A stretch of DNA of 64,000 bases from Papilionanthe hookeriana x Papilionanthe teres (GCA_022702705.1 CM040427.1:20297625-20361624), one strand, 5' to 3'; positions 23,590-35,343 are shown, numbered from the stretch's first letter. Program-made: numbers and translations. The notes: generated from the sequence alone by a model not told the origin.

Positions 23590-25080
23590 GTATACGTGAA
23601 ATTGTTAGAACAGATTCCCAATGTGATGCTCTATAAGGTTTCTCGATTGGACAATGCCCATGTGAACACTTTAGCTAAGCTCTCTAAGGAATTGGCATGT
23701 ATACCAGAAGATTCCATTGATATTATGGTGCAAGGACATCAGTTTCTGTCAAAGATCGACCTCAATAATCTACACAAGTTAGAAAAGGAAGAGATAGTAG
23801 CTATAATGAAAGATGATACCGATGATTGACATAGGCTATTTGTTGAATATTTTCAAATAGGAAAGCTTCCAGAACCTAAGTCGGTAGCATATCAGATTCA
23901 GAAGAGAGCTCTATTGTATGCTTTGAACAACAACGTTCTATATAGAAGATCGTTTGTGGATGAGATGTCTGAGCAAGACAAAGGCGCAGAGTATTGTCAA
24001 AGAAGTACATGCCAAATTGTGTGGTGCTCACCAGTCAGGGCCAAAAATGAAGATGAAAATCAAATGACTTGGATACTATTAGGTGGCAATGATGACTGAT
24101 TGTATGGAAACAACTAAGAAATGTCATCAGTGCCAAGTGCATGTAGTGATCTTGCACCAGCCTCTGAATGTGTAACATCGAATGATTACCTTGTGGCCAT
24201 TCGAGTGTTAGGGTACACACATAGTGGGTCTGATAGACCCTCCATATTTGAAAGGACACAGATTTATTGTTGCAGCTACAAATTATTTCTCCAAATAGGC
24301 AAAGGCAGTGCCATTAGGAGAGGCTATATCACATCACATCCTTCAAAATTTCAGATATTTGATTGTCTACTTTTTTAATGTTTCGCTCATAATCATTTCA
24401 GATAATGGGTCCACTTTCAAGAGTACAAAGATTAAAAATTTTGTCAGACAACATGGAATTGATTGGAGATATTCTATGATTTAGTACCCCAGAGAGAATG
24501 ACTTTGCAAATGCTATCAACAAGATGCTTGTGCATATTTTGAAAAAAATATTGGATGAGAACAAAAGAAGATGGAATGAGAAATTGTTAGAATCTTTATG
24601 GGCATACCTAACAATGGTTCGGACACTGACACAGTCAACACTGTATGCACTCGTGTAAGGTTCGAAGCAAAACTTCTACTAGAGGTTCAACTACCTTCTC
24701 TCAGAATCGCTATAGCCAAACAAATTATAATAGAAGACAATGCCAAACTTCGACTTCCGGAAGGGAAGAGCCTAAAAGGGAAGCGACTTGTCGTGAAGCA
24801 GAACTTGGAACTCTACCAAGCAAAGATGATTCAAGCCCACAATAAATTGGTCTGCTCGAGGACGTTCAAAGTTGATGACCTCATTCTTATTTTTAAAAGG
24901 CATATTCTTGCACTTCACAAGATAGTTGGAAATTTTGAACCTATCTTGGAGGGACATTTCGTGGAGGAGAAGGTTTAATTAGGAGGATCATACCAATTAG
25001 TCAATTCTCAAGGTGAAAGATCCATGTTGCCGGTCAATGGATGATATTTAAAGTAGTACTATGAAGTGTGACGAGTTTGA
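23590..25080 (+). pseudogene. Integrase of outer Tat-type element
   Basis: DDE-type integrase. The leading segment MLYKVSRLDNAHVNTLAKLS (23629-23690) is the end of the preceding RNase H. Then come LLYALNNNVLYRRSF (23914-23955), the HHCC finger with HAKLCGAHQSGPKMK and KKCHQCQVH (about 24005-24145), and core residues WPFE, VAATNYFSK and ISDNGSTFKS (24200-24425). The C-terminal part has LRIAIAKQIIIEDNAKLRLP, QNLELYQAKMIQAHNK and SRTFKVDDLILIFKR (24694-24899), followed by GSYQLVNSQGE near 25000. Multiple stops. This ends the recognised pol of the outer element. Confidence 0.82.
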
Positions 25081-26130
25081 AAGATGATGTTCGTTCCGAC
25101 AATAGCTATGTGGAAAATGTCTGTGACTAGGTCATAAAAAGTAAATTTTGTAATAAAACTGGATGAAAACAAGATGAATTTTGTATAATAAAATGTGCAC
25201 GTTGAAATCACTTAAATTTTGAAAATCATAATGTCATATTAAATAAGATAATGACATACGCATAATTTAAAATTCACCTGAATAATAAGATTGTTATTGT
25301 TCTTATTCGTTTTGATTTTCAGTGCACTGGCAGTTATCCTGCCTTTCGCAGAAGAAATGTTGGATAACAAGCTGTTCTTTGCTTTCAAAGACGGCTTGAT
25401 TCTCACACTAAATGAGGAGAAAGTCCCGAAAGGGGTAGTTATAAAATTTGACATGGCCTTTGCACATGTCGATATGGATTACGAAGGCCCACTGATGAGC
25501 CTGGTCAACCATGGAAAAACTGTAAGCATAAAATTCATAATGAGGATTACCACAGAGAGGAAGGAAAATCATCAAAAAGAATGGACATAGATGAGGTTTC
25601 AGATGTACACCGCTTGACAAAATAAGCAAGCAAATATTGTCGATGATCACCACACCAGAAGGGGATCTAGTCAGTGTTACTATAGAGAGAGTTTTGGATG
25701 CACCATTGAAGCGTACACAATGCCAGAATGCCAATCCCCACAAACATAGAGCATTTGATAGACTAAAAAGGAGACATGCCAGGAAGATAGCTACAGAGCT
25801 TACTCCAATTCCTGAGGAGGGAGATAATGATCCATACATAAAGGAGACTTACACTAGTCCTCCAACTATAGAGAGTTTACTACAGAACCTATGCAGCTAC
25901 TGGGTCCGTTTGAGGAGCTTTACACAGGATGCCGACATGTAACGCAGAAATACTAAGAAGGGCGTCGTCAGTCGGATCGTTCACAGAATACCTGGAATTT
26001 AATGTTCTTCACTTAGAGCATTACGGGACTTTCAAAGAATATACATTAGCGTCAATGATGTTCAGAATCCAAGAATATCTCGATGTGGAGCCTTACATGC
26101 CGCAGTTTGTCGAGCCCTGATGACCATAGA
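25081..26130 (+). pseudogene. Unrecognised ORF remnants between integrase and AlkB-like domain
   Basis: After an AT-rich gap, open + strand stretches of 99 codons (25291-25590), 101 codons (25637-25942) and 63 codons (25929-26120) follow in overlapping frames. Contents include EEMLDNKLFFAFKDGLIL, FDRLKRRHARKIATELTP and IPEEGDNDPYIKETYTSPP. No domain is recognised. The first stretch is preceded by TTCGTTTTGATTTTCAG (25306-25322), which looks like a pyrimidine tract plus 3' splice site. The most economical reading is the N-terminal part of a protein whose C-terminus is the AlkB-like domain that follows, but continuity is broken by frameshifts. Confidence 0.4.
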
Positions 26131-26139
26131 TTGTGCCTG

Positions 26140-26961
26140 ACTACAAAATGAAAAAGAAATGAAGGGTACAGAAACATGAACTTGAGCACTATGTAGACAT
26201 CCAAGGAAGGTTCGTCAACATCTTGGAAGGTCTTAAGTTGTAAACTGATGTATTCTCAAAGTATGATGAAAGTAAGATTTTGGATTGTGTGTTCAGCCTC
26301 AGAGACTTGGGTTGAGCAGGCTGTTTGAGAAAGAAGAAGTATTCAGAGTCTCAGAAATGAAAGAGGGGGAAGGGCAGGATTACTATTTTGTGTAGTTGCT
26401 GCTATAATTTTGCAAAGGACAGGCAAGGGAACCCCCAGGGAATTTTTGAGAAATGATGAGGTGTATCCCCTATCGTCCATGATAAAGAAAATGATTAAAA
26501 GTATGATGGAATGATATATATTGCGAGCAGATTGCATTCTGAATAATTTAATTATCAAAATTTATGAAGAAAGAGACTGCATTCCCCCACACATTGATCA
26601 TCATGAATTTGTTAGGCTTTTCTCTATAGTTTCATTCATAAGTAAGAGCAATATTCTATTTGGGAAGGAAATACAGATAGTTGGCCCGGGAGAATTTTGG
26701 GGATTGATAGAGATCCCACTATCGGTTGGGTCTGTACTGAATTTAAAAGGAAATGGAGCGGACTTGGCAAAGCATTGCATTCTCGGAGTAACATGCCGCA
26801 GAGTTTCATTTACTTTCCAAAGGATGGACAATAGTAAGGTGCCATACAGATACCAGCCCACCCAGACCTGGAGGGGCTTTAACCGCTTGAGCTGTGAGAC
26901 TGATGTACCTTTAAGTGTACTCAAGGGGACTTCTATTCTGGAGCATAGCTTAGGAGGTTAG
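26140..26961 (+). pseudogene. AlkB/ALKBH9-10-like 2OG-Fe(II) dioxygenase domain (broken)
   Basis: Homologue of plant ALKBH9/ALKBH10-type oxidative demethylases, which remove methyl groups (for example m6A) from RNA using iron and 2-oxoglutarate. Frame one (26178-26450) reads HELEHYVDIQGRFVNILEGL, then VFSKYDESKILDCVFSLRDL, then KRGKGRITI and CCYNFAKDRQGNPQG. After a one-frame shift near 26450, PPHIDHHEF gives the H-x-D iron ligands (His 26590-26592, Asp 26596-26598). GNGADLAKH gives the distal His (26773-26775), and RRVSFTFQRM holds the 2-oxoglutarate Arg. Three in-frame stops (TAA, TGA, TGA) and one frameshift make it untranslatable. About 240 residues run without an intron. It follows the Tat integrase in the same direction; capture by the element or a processed host copy are both possible. 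Confidence 0.82.
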
Positions 26962-28388
26962 CTCGATCACGGGATGACCTCAGGAGACAGATAGACAGCT
27001 CGCTACTTTTTGCACTGTGCTAGAGTAGGGAAGACATGACATTTCAAATTATAGCTTCTATTCCGATGTATCCATGATGTTTTTTTTTATGATTTCAGCA
27101 TGTGATCAATTATATTGCATTCAAGACACGATTAACAAAGATATTTAACTTATGCAAAAATCATTATACAAATACCATCAACTTATGAAGTGATTGCTTG
27201 ATTGTATCCAAAAGTATCTCTAGACTTGGTCTTCTTATGTGTGAATACCATGTACATTGAAATAGACTATTATTTTATAAAAGAATGCACCACAACATAA
27301 GAAATTAAATTGTTCTTCTAATCAACTCCCATGGATAGCAAGCAAAGAGTATCACAATACAACTAACAAATGTTTGTTTAAAACAAATACATGAGAAATT
27401 GACTCTCCAACAAAATTAGATCTTCTATTTGAGGGGCAGTGGTAAGCGTGCTACACTATCAGATGTCCAACTACTGTTATGCTACGTTCTCTATATCAAC
27501 ATCAATTACTCTCCCTGCAAATTAATCTGGCATTCATCTCTAACAAAGTATTCATCTCCTCTAATTTGTAACCAACTCTATAACATGTATAGAGATTGTT
27601 TTCATCCTTTAATAGATATAATAATCTCTACTCTAGTCATATTAATTTCTTCTTGTTGAATTGAACACCATGAATTTTCAACTCATTCCTTTTATCCTTC
27701 TCAATCCATGTTTACATTTTCTTCTTCCTCCTTCAAATAGCACTTGTCCTGTCAAAAATTTTAAGGAATTAATTAATTCTTTATTTAACATATAAATGTA
27801 ACCTAATTAGCAAATATGTTTTTATTTAATATACTTTAAAATTTAAATAAAATAAACAGAAAGATAATTCTAAGAGAGATTTACATGCATATCCTAATTC
27901 TTATAGATGCACATATCTAACATAAATTTTATATTTAACTGTTTAACATTTCAATGTTTTACCTCTTCTTCTCCAAGAATTAAAAATCGACCAACCTCTA
28001 TGATTACGTTTACAGCCTAATTTATTAGCTGCGTGACTGAAGACTATGAATTCAGCCTCATTTATGACATCCTAATGTATTATAATTGATATAGTTTGTG
28101 AAGCTAAAATTATTGTCGAGTTTACCTTCATCTAAAAACGCAATGAAATTTAATAATTTTCCTCATTTTTCAGAACATTCATTTATCAAATGTTCCTTCA
28201 CTCAAAGGGCAGTAATAAATATTTACTAAAATTTGGTGACATTAATTCAAAGTTAATTTCATGTACGAAGATTTTACAATAAAATGCCTTCATTAGGGGT
28301 ATCAACTGAGTCTAAAGTTGACTGCCAATTACATTATAATTAGTTGGGCTGCTTTTAACTCCAATCGAATCGAATCAAAATCATTAAA
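26962..28388. other. Intergenic, no gene seen
   Basis: AT-rich sequence without a recognisable coding region. It should contain the 3' LTR of the outer element if that survives, but no segment matching 1-1230 was found by eye. Short open stretches (27429-27659) lack coding character. Confidence 0.4.
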
Positions 28389-28395
28389 TTATATA

Positions 28396-28444
<49 letters not shown>
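28389..28444. repeat. (TA)n microsatellite
   Basis: Almost pure TA dinucleotides with one G interruption near its start. It abuts the 3' side of a SINE-like unit read on the - strand. Confidence 0.95.
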
Positions 28445-28446
<2 letters not shown>

Positions 28447-28640
28447 AGGAAGTGATATTTGAGTCCGACAGGCCCCAAATATTGTTTTTTACTGCGTCTA
28501 GGACATCGATAGTTGGGTGTCTGCATCATGTGCCAATTATTTGAGAACCTCCGCCACGGAGATCGAACCCGCGACTCGAGGAGTCTTATAGTCGAACCCC
28601 GCCAACCAACAAGTCACAACTCGCGACACACACACACACA
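28445..28640 (-). mobile_element. tRNA-derived SINE-like unit
   Basis: On the - strand there is a box A-like GTGACTTGTTGGTTGG (complement of 28602-28617) and a box B-like GCGGGTTCGATC (complement of 28562-28573), spaced as in an internal RNA polymerase III promoter. A (CA)n tract lies on one side (28625-28640) and (TA)n tracts on both. The GC-rich body differs from its AT-rich surroundings. Related heads occur near 36120, 39850, 40050 and 55660. Confidence 0.5.
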
Positions 28641-28643
28641 GAG

Positions 28644-28645
<2 letters not shown>

Positions 28646-28708
<63 letters not shown>
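28646..28708. repeat. (TA)n microsatellite
   Basis: Uninterrupted TA dinucleotides following a short CA tract. The open frame running through it is an artefact of the repeat. Confidence 0.95.
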
Positions 28709-28711
<3 letters not shown>

Positions 28712-31213
28712 AAATTTGTACAATTTGAGCTAATAATTATAGGTATATCTATATATCTATATAATCTGTATATTTATATATATTTATGCCATTAAATTAT
28801 CAAAATACCAAAAACTCTCAAATTGTACAGAATTCTCAGTATTTATAATCAACCACTGCAGAAACCACATTTAAAATGAAGCAACAGTTAGAGATTTGAA
28901 AGCATTAAATTACATTGTAAAAATCGAAAGTATTTCCTTACATTTGCTTCATATTAAATGGCTTTCCAAAATTCGGTTAGAGCAAGTGGAATCATGATGT
29001 CATTCTTTTAGTGCTGTTTATCTTTTTATTTGTTAGCCAGACAAACATTAAGAAAAACTCGAGTGCTAGGGGCTAAGATTAGCCCTTTCAATAGTGGAGG
29101 CTCTTCACCCACCAATAAATTCCACAGCAAGGCAATGAGAGTGTTATACTTTTGTTTAAAGATTATGGTTATTATATTGAGAAAATTTTGATCTAAAAAT
29201 TCATGTACTTTAGCTCATTTCGAATTGATTTGGTTCAGTTCAACATCTTTTTTAGTCTAATAGCCCTTCCTATGAAAGTTGAGCTACCTTCATTGTTGGT
29301 TGATGCAAATGGATCTCATCCACTCCTCCTATCAATGAGTGATACTTGAAGACATATTTTGGTTATTATGTTTTTCATCTACTCATTGAACTTTATGAGG
29401 AAATTCACTTTTTAAAATACATGCACTTTGTAACCCAATTTTTAGAGCAAGAAAGAATGTGTGCTTCAACTGTTTCTTCATTATGTAAACTGCTTATGTG
29501 ATTACCTTGCGTCTGTCTAAGATCACTCATAGTTCTCAATAGTTTCATGTAAGAAAAACCTTGCATTTCTCTTAACTTGACTGGTGCCTCACATTTTGGG
29601 TAAAGTAGAAGTCCTAGAGGTGGTTTATACTTAGTGCTGCCAATAATCAATATAAGAGAAACCTTTCCCTTCTCTTACCCTGTCTTTCATCGATCTGGTC
29701 TGCGTAGGGTCCGAAGACTAATATACCCATTTGTCACAAGTCTGGTTGATATACACATCATGTTCATCCCTATGAATATGGAATACATGCTTGGCCACAC
29801 TCTTTGAATGAATGCGGTTGAGATCCTTCTATAGATGTGGTTTAGTTTAAAGGCTAAACATATTGTGGGTAGACCATTATCATAGTTTACCCCCACCACT
29901 ACTTCCCCGGAGTCTGATCGATTCTTATCGCCCTGTCAGGAAGAGCATGTTGCAGTGGCTGGAACACACAACATACCTAGCCGATCCATGTCTAAGTGAA
30001 GTACCTTCATAGCCTCATTAAATCCCTAGTTAGTTCATCTTGATAGGTGTTTGAAAGGAACCTCTTCTACAAGTCGGGCTACCTCTATCTTCCTAACATA
30101 AGGGCTACTCTACTAGCCTTTGAGGATTCCCTGTTCATGGACGCTTATTGACCTCAATTTTGGTGAGGTCTTTCATTCTTCTTGGTGCTTAGGATATAGC
30201 CATAGAACTTTTCTTGTGACTTTCCTAGAAGACTAGAGATGGAGCGCACCTACATAGAGATTCAAACCACTCCCTTGTTCTCTCTAGAACCTACATGGAT
30301 GATCATGAATGTCCAGCACTTGGAAGGTTGAGACCAAAATGTGAGGGTTCAAGGATGAGTTCCCATAGGACTGTTGGACTTAGGATAACCCTGGGTGGCT
30401 AGAGCTTGGTTTCTCACAGACTCAAACACATCACAACTCCCCACTGGTCTCAAAACCCAAAATCAAACCCATTAGACCAACCTCCTTTACTCTTAAAGAA
30501 ACTCATATGAATAGTCCCAAGCCTCTCGTCTTTGATTAAGATGGCTAGGATCAACATGTGAAGGTTAATGAAGAACTTTCCATTTGGCTAAGCTTGGTTC
30601 CATGGTGATTAAATGTGGTTAAGACCTATGACCTAATACCCCTAAACCGTATACCCACAAAAATACTGAATATTGCCAAAATCTACCAAATTACCAAAAT
30701 GCCACTGAAACCCTAAATTTTCAAAAGTGGCCCAAATCCTCAAATTCTCTCCAAAACTCATGTCAAACCATTTCAAACTACCCAAATTGATCAATATATC
30801 CCAATTTCATCAAAATTCCTAAAATACCCCTAAATTTGCAAAAAATACCAAAATACCCTTCATATCCAAAAAAAATCCCAAAAACCTCCCAAATGATTCC
30901 AAACCTCCCCTAGACCAATCCAAACCACCCAATGGCCTCAATTTGACCAAATCGACCAATTTTGACCAGAATCCCAATATTTTCCTCTAAAGGCCCAAAG
31001 CCCCCAACTTGCACCCAATTAATCAAATCGGCCCCCAATTTTCACTCAATTCACTCCTAACCTACCCAATTTCAAAGTTAAAATTCAAATACAGTCAAAT
31101 CCAAGCTCATTTTTGTTTAGAGCTCTTTTATCTTTGTAGCTTAACTTGCACTTCTCTTCCTTTCCAGAGGAATCCTCGCCACTTCGGCAAGTGTAAGTCC
31201 TACCTTTCGGAGC
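28709..31213. other. Repeat-derived intergenic DNA, no gene recognised
   Basis: No domain or convincing exon was found. 30640-31000 is unusually rich in C and A, with many imperfect repeats of CCAAAATACC and CCCAAATT type, as seen in some plant LTRs and leaders. 31140-31200 contains AGAGGAATCCTCGCCACTTCGG, also LTR-like in style. A degraded Ty3/gypsy LTR is a guess. Open stretches at 29405-29650 and 29687-29899 on the - strand are unrecognised. Confidence 0.3.
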
Positions 31214-31911
31214 TAGGGGTGTAAACGAACCGAACACGAACGAACAGAGCTAGTGTTTGTGTTTTAAATTTTCGAACACATCACTGTTCGTGTTTGGTTC
31301 GTTTAACAAACCGAACGAAAAAAAATTGTTCGTGTTCGTCTCGTTTGCTTATCGAACGAACACGAACTGTTCACGAACAATGAGTTTTTTTGACAGCCCT
31401 AGCTCTGATAGCATACTTCCTCAAAATGAAGTAAATTTATCAGATATTCCGTACACATCAGGTAATTCATACTTCCTCAAAATGAAGCAAACCGAATAAG
31501 GCGTTTAGGATTTTATTTTAATATATAGTATAGTATATTAATTATAATATTATAATATTTATATTAATATAATTAATACTATAATATTATTATTGTTATT
31601 AATAATTTATAATTTATTATAATTTATAGAAGTTTAATTATTTAAAATATGATAAATTTTTATAATATATAATTATTTTTAAAATATCATAAATTTTTTA
31701 TATATAATTATTTTAAATTATTTTATATTTCGAACAATAATGAATCGAACACGAACGAACACATCACTGTTCGTGTTTGGTTTGTTTAACAAACCGAACG
31801 AAAAAAATTGTTCGTGTTCGTCTCGTTTCCTTATCGAACGAATCGAACATGAACTTCTTGGCGAACCGAACACAAACTGTTCGTGAACAACGAGCTTTTT
31901 TGACAGCCCTA
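31214..31911. mobile_element. hAT-like MITE, 698 bp
   Basis: Terminal inverted repeats TAGGGGTGTAAA (31214-31225) and TTTGACAGCCCTA (31899-31911, complement TAGGGCTGTCAAA). The 8-mers TTCGGAGC (31206-31213) and CTTGGAGC (31912-31919) flank it and agree at six of eight positions, the target-duplication length of hAT elements. The interior is many copies of GTTCGTGTTCG and CGAACACGAACGAAC, with an AT-rich centre. A second internal terminus TGACAGCCCTA at 31391-31401 suggests a nested or rearranged copy. No transposase. Confidence 0.7.
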
Positions 31912-34560
31912 CTTGGAGCTTCAGCTTATAGTCGTTGAATAGTGTTTCCTTCCATTGAACTTAGGGCTACCGTTATCCCTCATGGACAACACAATTCACA
32001 GATTGCTGACCGGGATATCTAGATGTGTTGGGTTGATTTCATTCACGACCAGGTAGACTTAGGGTCCTAATAGCTTGGAATGACAGGTTTGTCTTACCTT
32101 GGCCCTGCTACCTCTACCTTCTATGGATTACTTTTCCCTTTCTTTAGCTACTTTTGTTGATCCATGTCGTTCCTTTTGCCTTAACTGGTATAGCCTTGAC
32201 GGCTAAATGCCGATGAGCTACCGCCGTTTGGGATACAATGATTTGTCCTTTGCCCTTATGGCACAAAAGTGCTTTAACTTACCAAGATGTCCCTGTTAAG
32301 ATGATTATGGTTATTATATGGGCTCCGTGTGCCGATGAGCTGCTAACCATTTGAGATGTGAGAGACTTATTCTTTGCCCAACGGCTTAGCAAGATCTTTG
32401 AAACCATCGGGGTGTTATCATGCAAAATAACTTTTCTTTTATAACCTATTTCACCATGTCTATGATAATATAAAGAGAACCCCTTCTTATCAAAAGTATT
32501 CTTGGGTATGTAATCAACCAATTGGGATACATCTCCTTGGGAGTGCTCTTGACCCCAAAACAGGCACTTACACTAGAATTTCTAGTTTTGGGTAGTTTAA
32601 ATAGGTATTCTTCCGCGGATATCAGTATAAGGTGCTTCCACCCGATCTTGTTTTGGTGGAGATGATTGACCCATCCTTGTGAATTTTATCACACGTAGAC
32701 TCATGTTTTTTCTTTATTTGTCATTTTTATAGTATGTTCGTCTTTTCTGGTTCGTCTTTTCTCCTGATCATTTATATGATCTGAAAGAGAGATTTATTCA
32801 GAAAAGGGAAGTATACAATAATTAACAAGCTAGATTCTCCTTCAAATATAAAAAAAAAAGAAAGTGAACAAAAACTACCCCCAACAAGGGGAATCCGTAG
32901 CTCCCATCATCTTTCCTATTAGGCTCCTCTTGACTGAACTTCTCCTAGACAAATCAGACAGTCCCTCAGCACCTAAGCTGCTGGGGGGGGACGGGGGGTT
33001 GCATCATGAGATTATTAGAACTAACAGAGATCTTAAATTTCTTAGCAGTAAAGATCATCTCCTTGGTCGAGACCAAACAAACAACAACCAATAAGTGTGA
33101 AATGTTAGGAAAGAACTCCTCGCCTTTCAGGCTTATTTTTTCATCAGCCACCGTGACAATTTTTTCTCCTGTCGCTATCACTCTCTATTGGTCCTCGTCC
33201 ACCCTGGCCTCGACCTTTGCCGTCCTCTTGACCAAAAAACGGTCTCTTATTTTGATTGCTGGGCCTCTACGGAATCAAGGGTAGCCAATAACTCTGTCAA
33301 CATCTGATCAGACACTTCTGGGAACAAAACTTGCTTTATGGTTGATGGGTTGGTATACTAGGGAATTGAAATAAATTGGCTATTATTGTCGACACCCTCG
33401 GCATACGGAAAGTTTGTACCCCTTCCTCTTTCGAAAAGAGACATTTGGACGAAATCTACCTAATTCCCCAACCCTCGACGAAAGAGGCAATGAAAAATTT
33501 ACACTTTGAATCTCAAGCCTAGTATTCCAGACCGACAAATCGGAACCTCCCTACTGACCCAAATTAAACATAGTCATCCAAGTCCACCCAGAAAAATATG
33601 GCTAAATACATTGATGGACTACGAAACGATTTTCTGTCTGCAGAAGATGATATAAGTCATAATCGTCACATCAAATTTGGTTTAAGCTGTGCAAGAATGA
33701 CCCCATATCGATTGAAAACCAACCGATGTTCATGAAATAATGGCAATCACAACCCGTATTGGAGGTGGTATTAATACAACACCAAATCATTGTTGTATCT
33801 ATCGGTAGCCCTTTCACCTAATGCGCAGCTTTCAGCTTAATGGTAGGACAAACATTAAAGGTTTTTTCAACAAGGATGAAGTCTGGCGATGACAGGATGG
33901 AACGTTAGGGGGTAGCCACCTGACTGAAAGTCTGAGGTGTCTTCTTTGGAGCCATATGAATGACAGGGATTAAGTGACAACAAGCTAAAGGTAAGGGATA
34001 TCTAAGTTCCATAAATGAAAAGTCAGAAGGTGCCCCCTAAGTCCCTTAATACCCATTTATAGAAATTCCACAGAAGATAAAGCACCGCTCACAAGAACCA
34101 AGGCAAACGACTTGTCTAGCACAGACATCCAGATTTACAAAGTAAAATAAAGATGTGCGAGAGCCTAGGTCCGGCAATCATAATTTGTTGAAATTATCAT
34201 AATTTATTAGAATTATCAAAATTTGAAGACATAACTTTCTTCCATTGCCCCCCACACTTTCTTCCCAAGTTTTCCCCATAGTAATCATAAACACAACTGA
34301 TACATTACTCATCCATATCATCCTTTATTGTTGAATTTTATGCTGACAGCTAGACCCCTTAGAGTGATTCTAATAAGCCCACTCTCATTGTTTAAGAGAA
34401 AACCATGGCCCTCATCATTCCTTTAATTAGGGGCAACGACCCTTCCTGTACTCCACGGAAAAAGCAACAGCAAGCAAATCAACTTTTGTCCTGAAGTCTC
34501 AATTTAATATTCAATTTCTAGCTCGGCTTTGTTAGCTCCCTCCCTTCTTATTGAATGGAA
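31912..34560. other. Unassigned intergenic DNA with degraded reading frames
   Basis: Two pieces may be old coding DNA on the - strand. At 32150-32521 the translation shows an approximately 40-residue repeat (AKNKSLTSQMVSSSSAHGA and GKGQIIVSQTAVAHRHLA), matching a 120-bp direct repeat in DNA (GCCGATGAGCT at about 32210 and 32330). At 32880-33950 a frame opening MAPKKTPQTFSQVATP continues, with many stops, past VCPTIKLKAA. No family is recognised; remains of a transposable element ORF are likely. Confidence 0.25.
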
Positions 34561-34696
34561 TCCAGCCAAAGCAACCAAAAAAAGCATGCCACAATAAAGA
34601 AAAGAGAGTTAGATGTACTGAAGAAAAAGGATAAAAGGACCACATTGCCCCTCTATTCTCTCCTCAAAAATTTTATTCAAATCCTTTAATCTAGAG

Positions 34697-35343
34697 ATGA
34701 TTTCTACATCTCCTCCTCCTTCTTCTCCTTCCTCTTCTCTCATGTTTTTCCACTCTCTGTTCAAGCAAGATTCCAAAAATGCTCAACCAAGGCAAGTTCT
34801 CATCTTCCCTTTTATTTACAAATTAAAAGAGTAGAAACCATATGATTGCAATTCACGACCGTTTATAGGAAACCATGGTATCTGCGAGCAATGGAGGCCA
34901 TGAACATATGGAAACCTGCAACGAAAGCTGGGACGAATTTGGCAAATTCAAACAAGGCGAAGCTAAGGAAAACTGGGTCGTTCAGAGTGACATTTTCATT
35001 CACCCGAGTCTGTTTATGTTCTCCAATTTCGTCCTATAATGCGGCGTTTTGGTCTGAGGTTCCGCCAAGGAGAAGCAGCAGCACATTGCCGAGATCAAAG
35101 TCCTTCCCCGAGCATTCAGATAGAATTTTGAGAACCAAAAGTTCGGTTGAAGGAAGGAGAGCTTTCAGAGGGAAGTCGCTTACAGATGATGTGTTGATGA
35201 AGAGGTTTGTGGTGGAGGAAGCAGTGATGCAGAATAGGAGGAGAAATCAAATGGAGTTTGTGAGGAGGAGGAGCACTATTAAGAGGAGAAAACTGGGGCC
35301 TAGCCCACTTTGTAGGATGGTTTTGGCTGGAGAAGAAGACTGA
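34697..35343 (+). CDS. Unrecognised plant protein of 189 aa, two exons, GC-AG intron
   Basis: Exon 1 is 34697-34791 and exon 2 is 34869-35343 (TGA). The 77-bp intron has donor AG|GCAAGT and acceptor TTTATAG|GA; splicing joins the codons in frame and gives 189 residues. Without splicing exon 1 reads into a stop, which supports the model. The protein starts MISTSPPPSSPSSSLMFFHS. Its middle is Ser-rich (RSSSTLPRSKSFPEHSD), and its end is strongly basic and Arg-rich (QNRRRNQMEFVRRRSTIKRR) before PLCRMVLAGEED. There is no signal peptide or membrane segment. A GATAAAAGG box at 34630 could be a weak TATA element 60-70 bp upstream. The basic tail could act in nuclear targeting or nucleic-acid binding, which is inference. 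No family is recognised; it is the only undamaged gene-like ORF in the window. Confidence 0.7.
34792..34868 (+). other. GC-AG intron of the 189-aa gene
   Basis: Donor AAG|GCAAGT is the strict consensus seen at GC-AG introns, and the acceptor is TTTATAG. The length of 77 bp is near the plant minimum, and the intron is AT-rich (TTTTATTTACAAATTAAAAG), as plant introns usually are. Confidence 0.65.

Noticed and set aside
25408..25839. 143-codon - strand open frame beside the AlkB-like region
   Set aside because: It is the complement of the + strand frames that continue the outer element and shows no motif.
28513..28713. Open frame ending in a long Ile-Tyr repeat
   Set aside because: It is produced by reading through a SINE-like unit into a (TA)n tract.
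34846..34868. An upstream ATG at 34846 as the start of the 189-residue gene
   Set aside because: It falls inside the GC-AG intron; the start at 34697 with splicing gives a continuous frame and a better gene structure.
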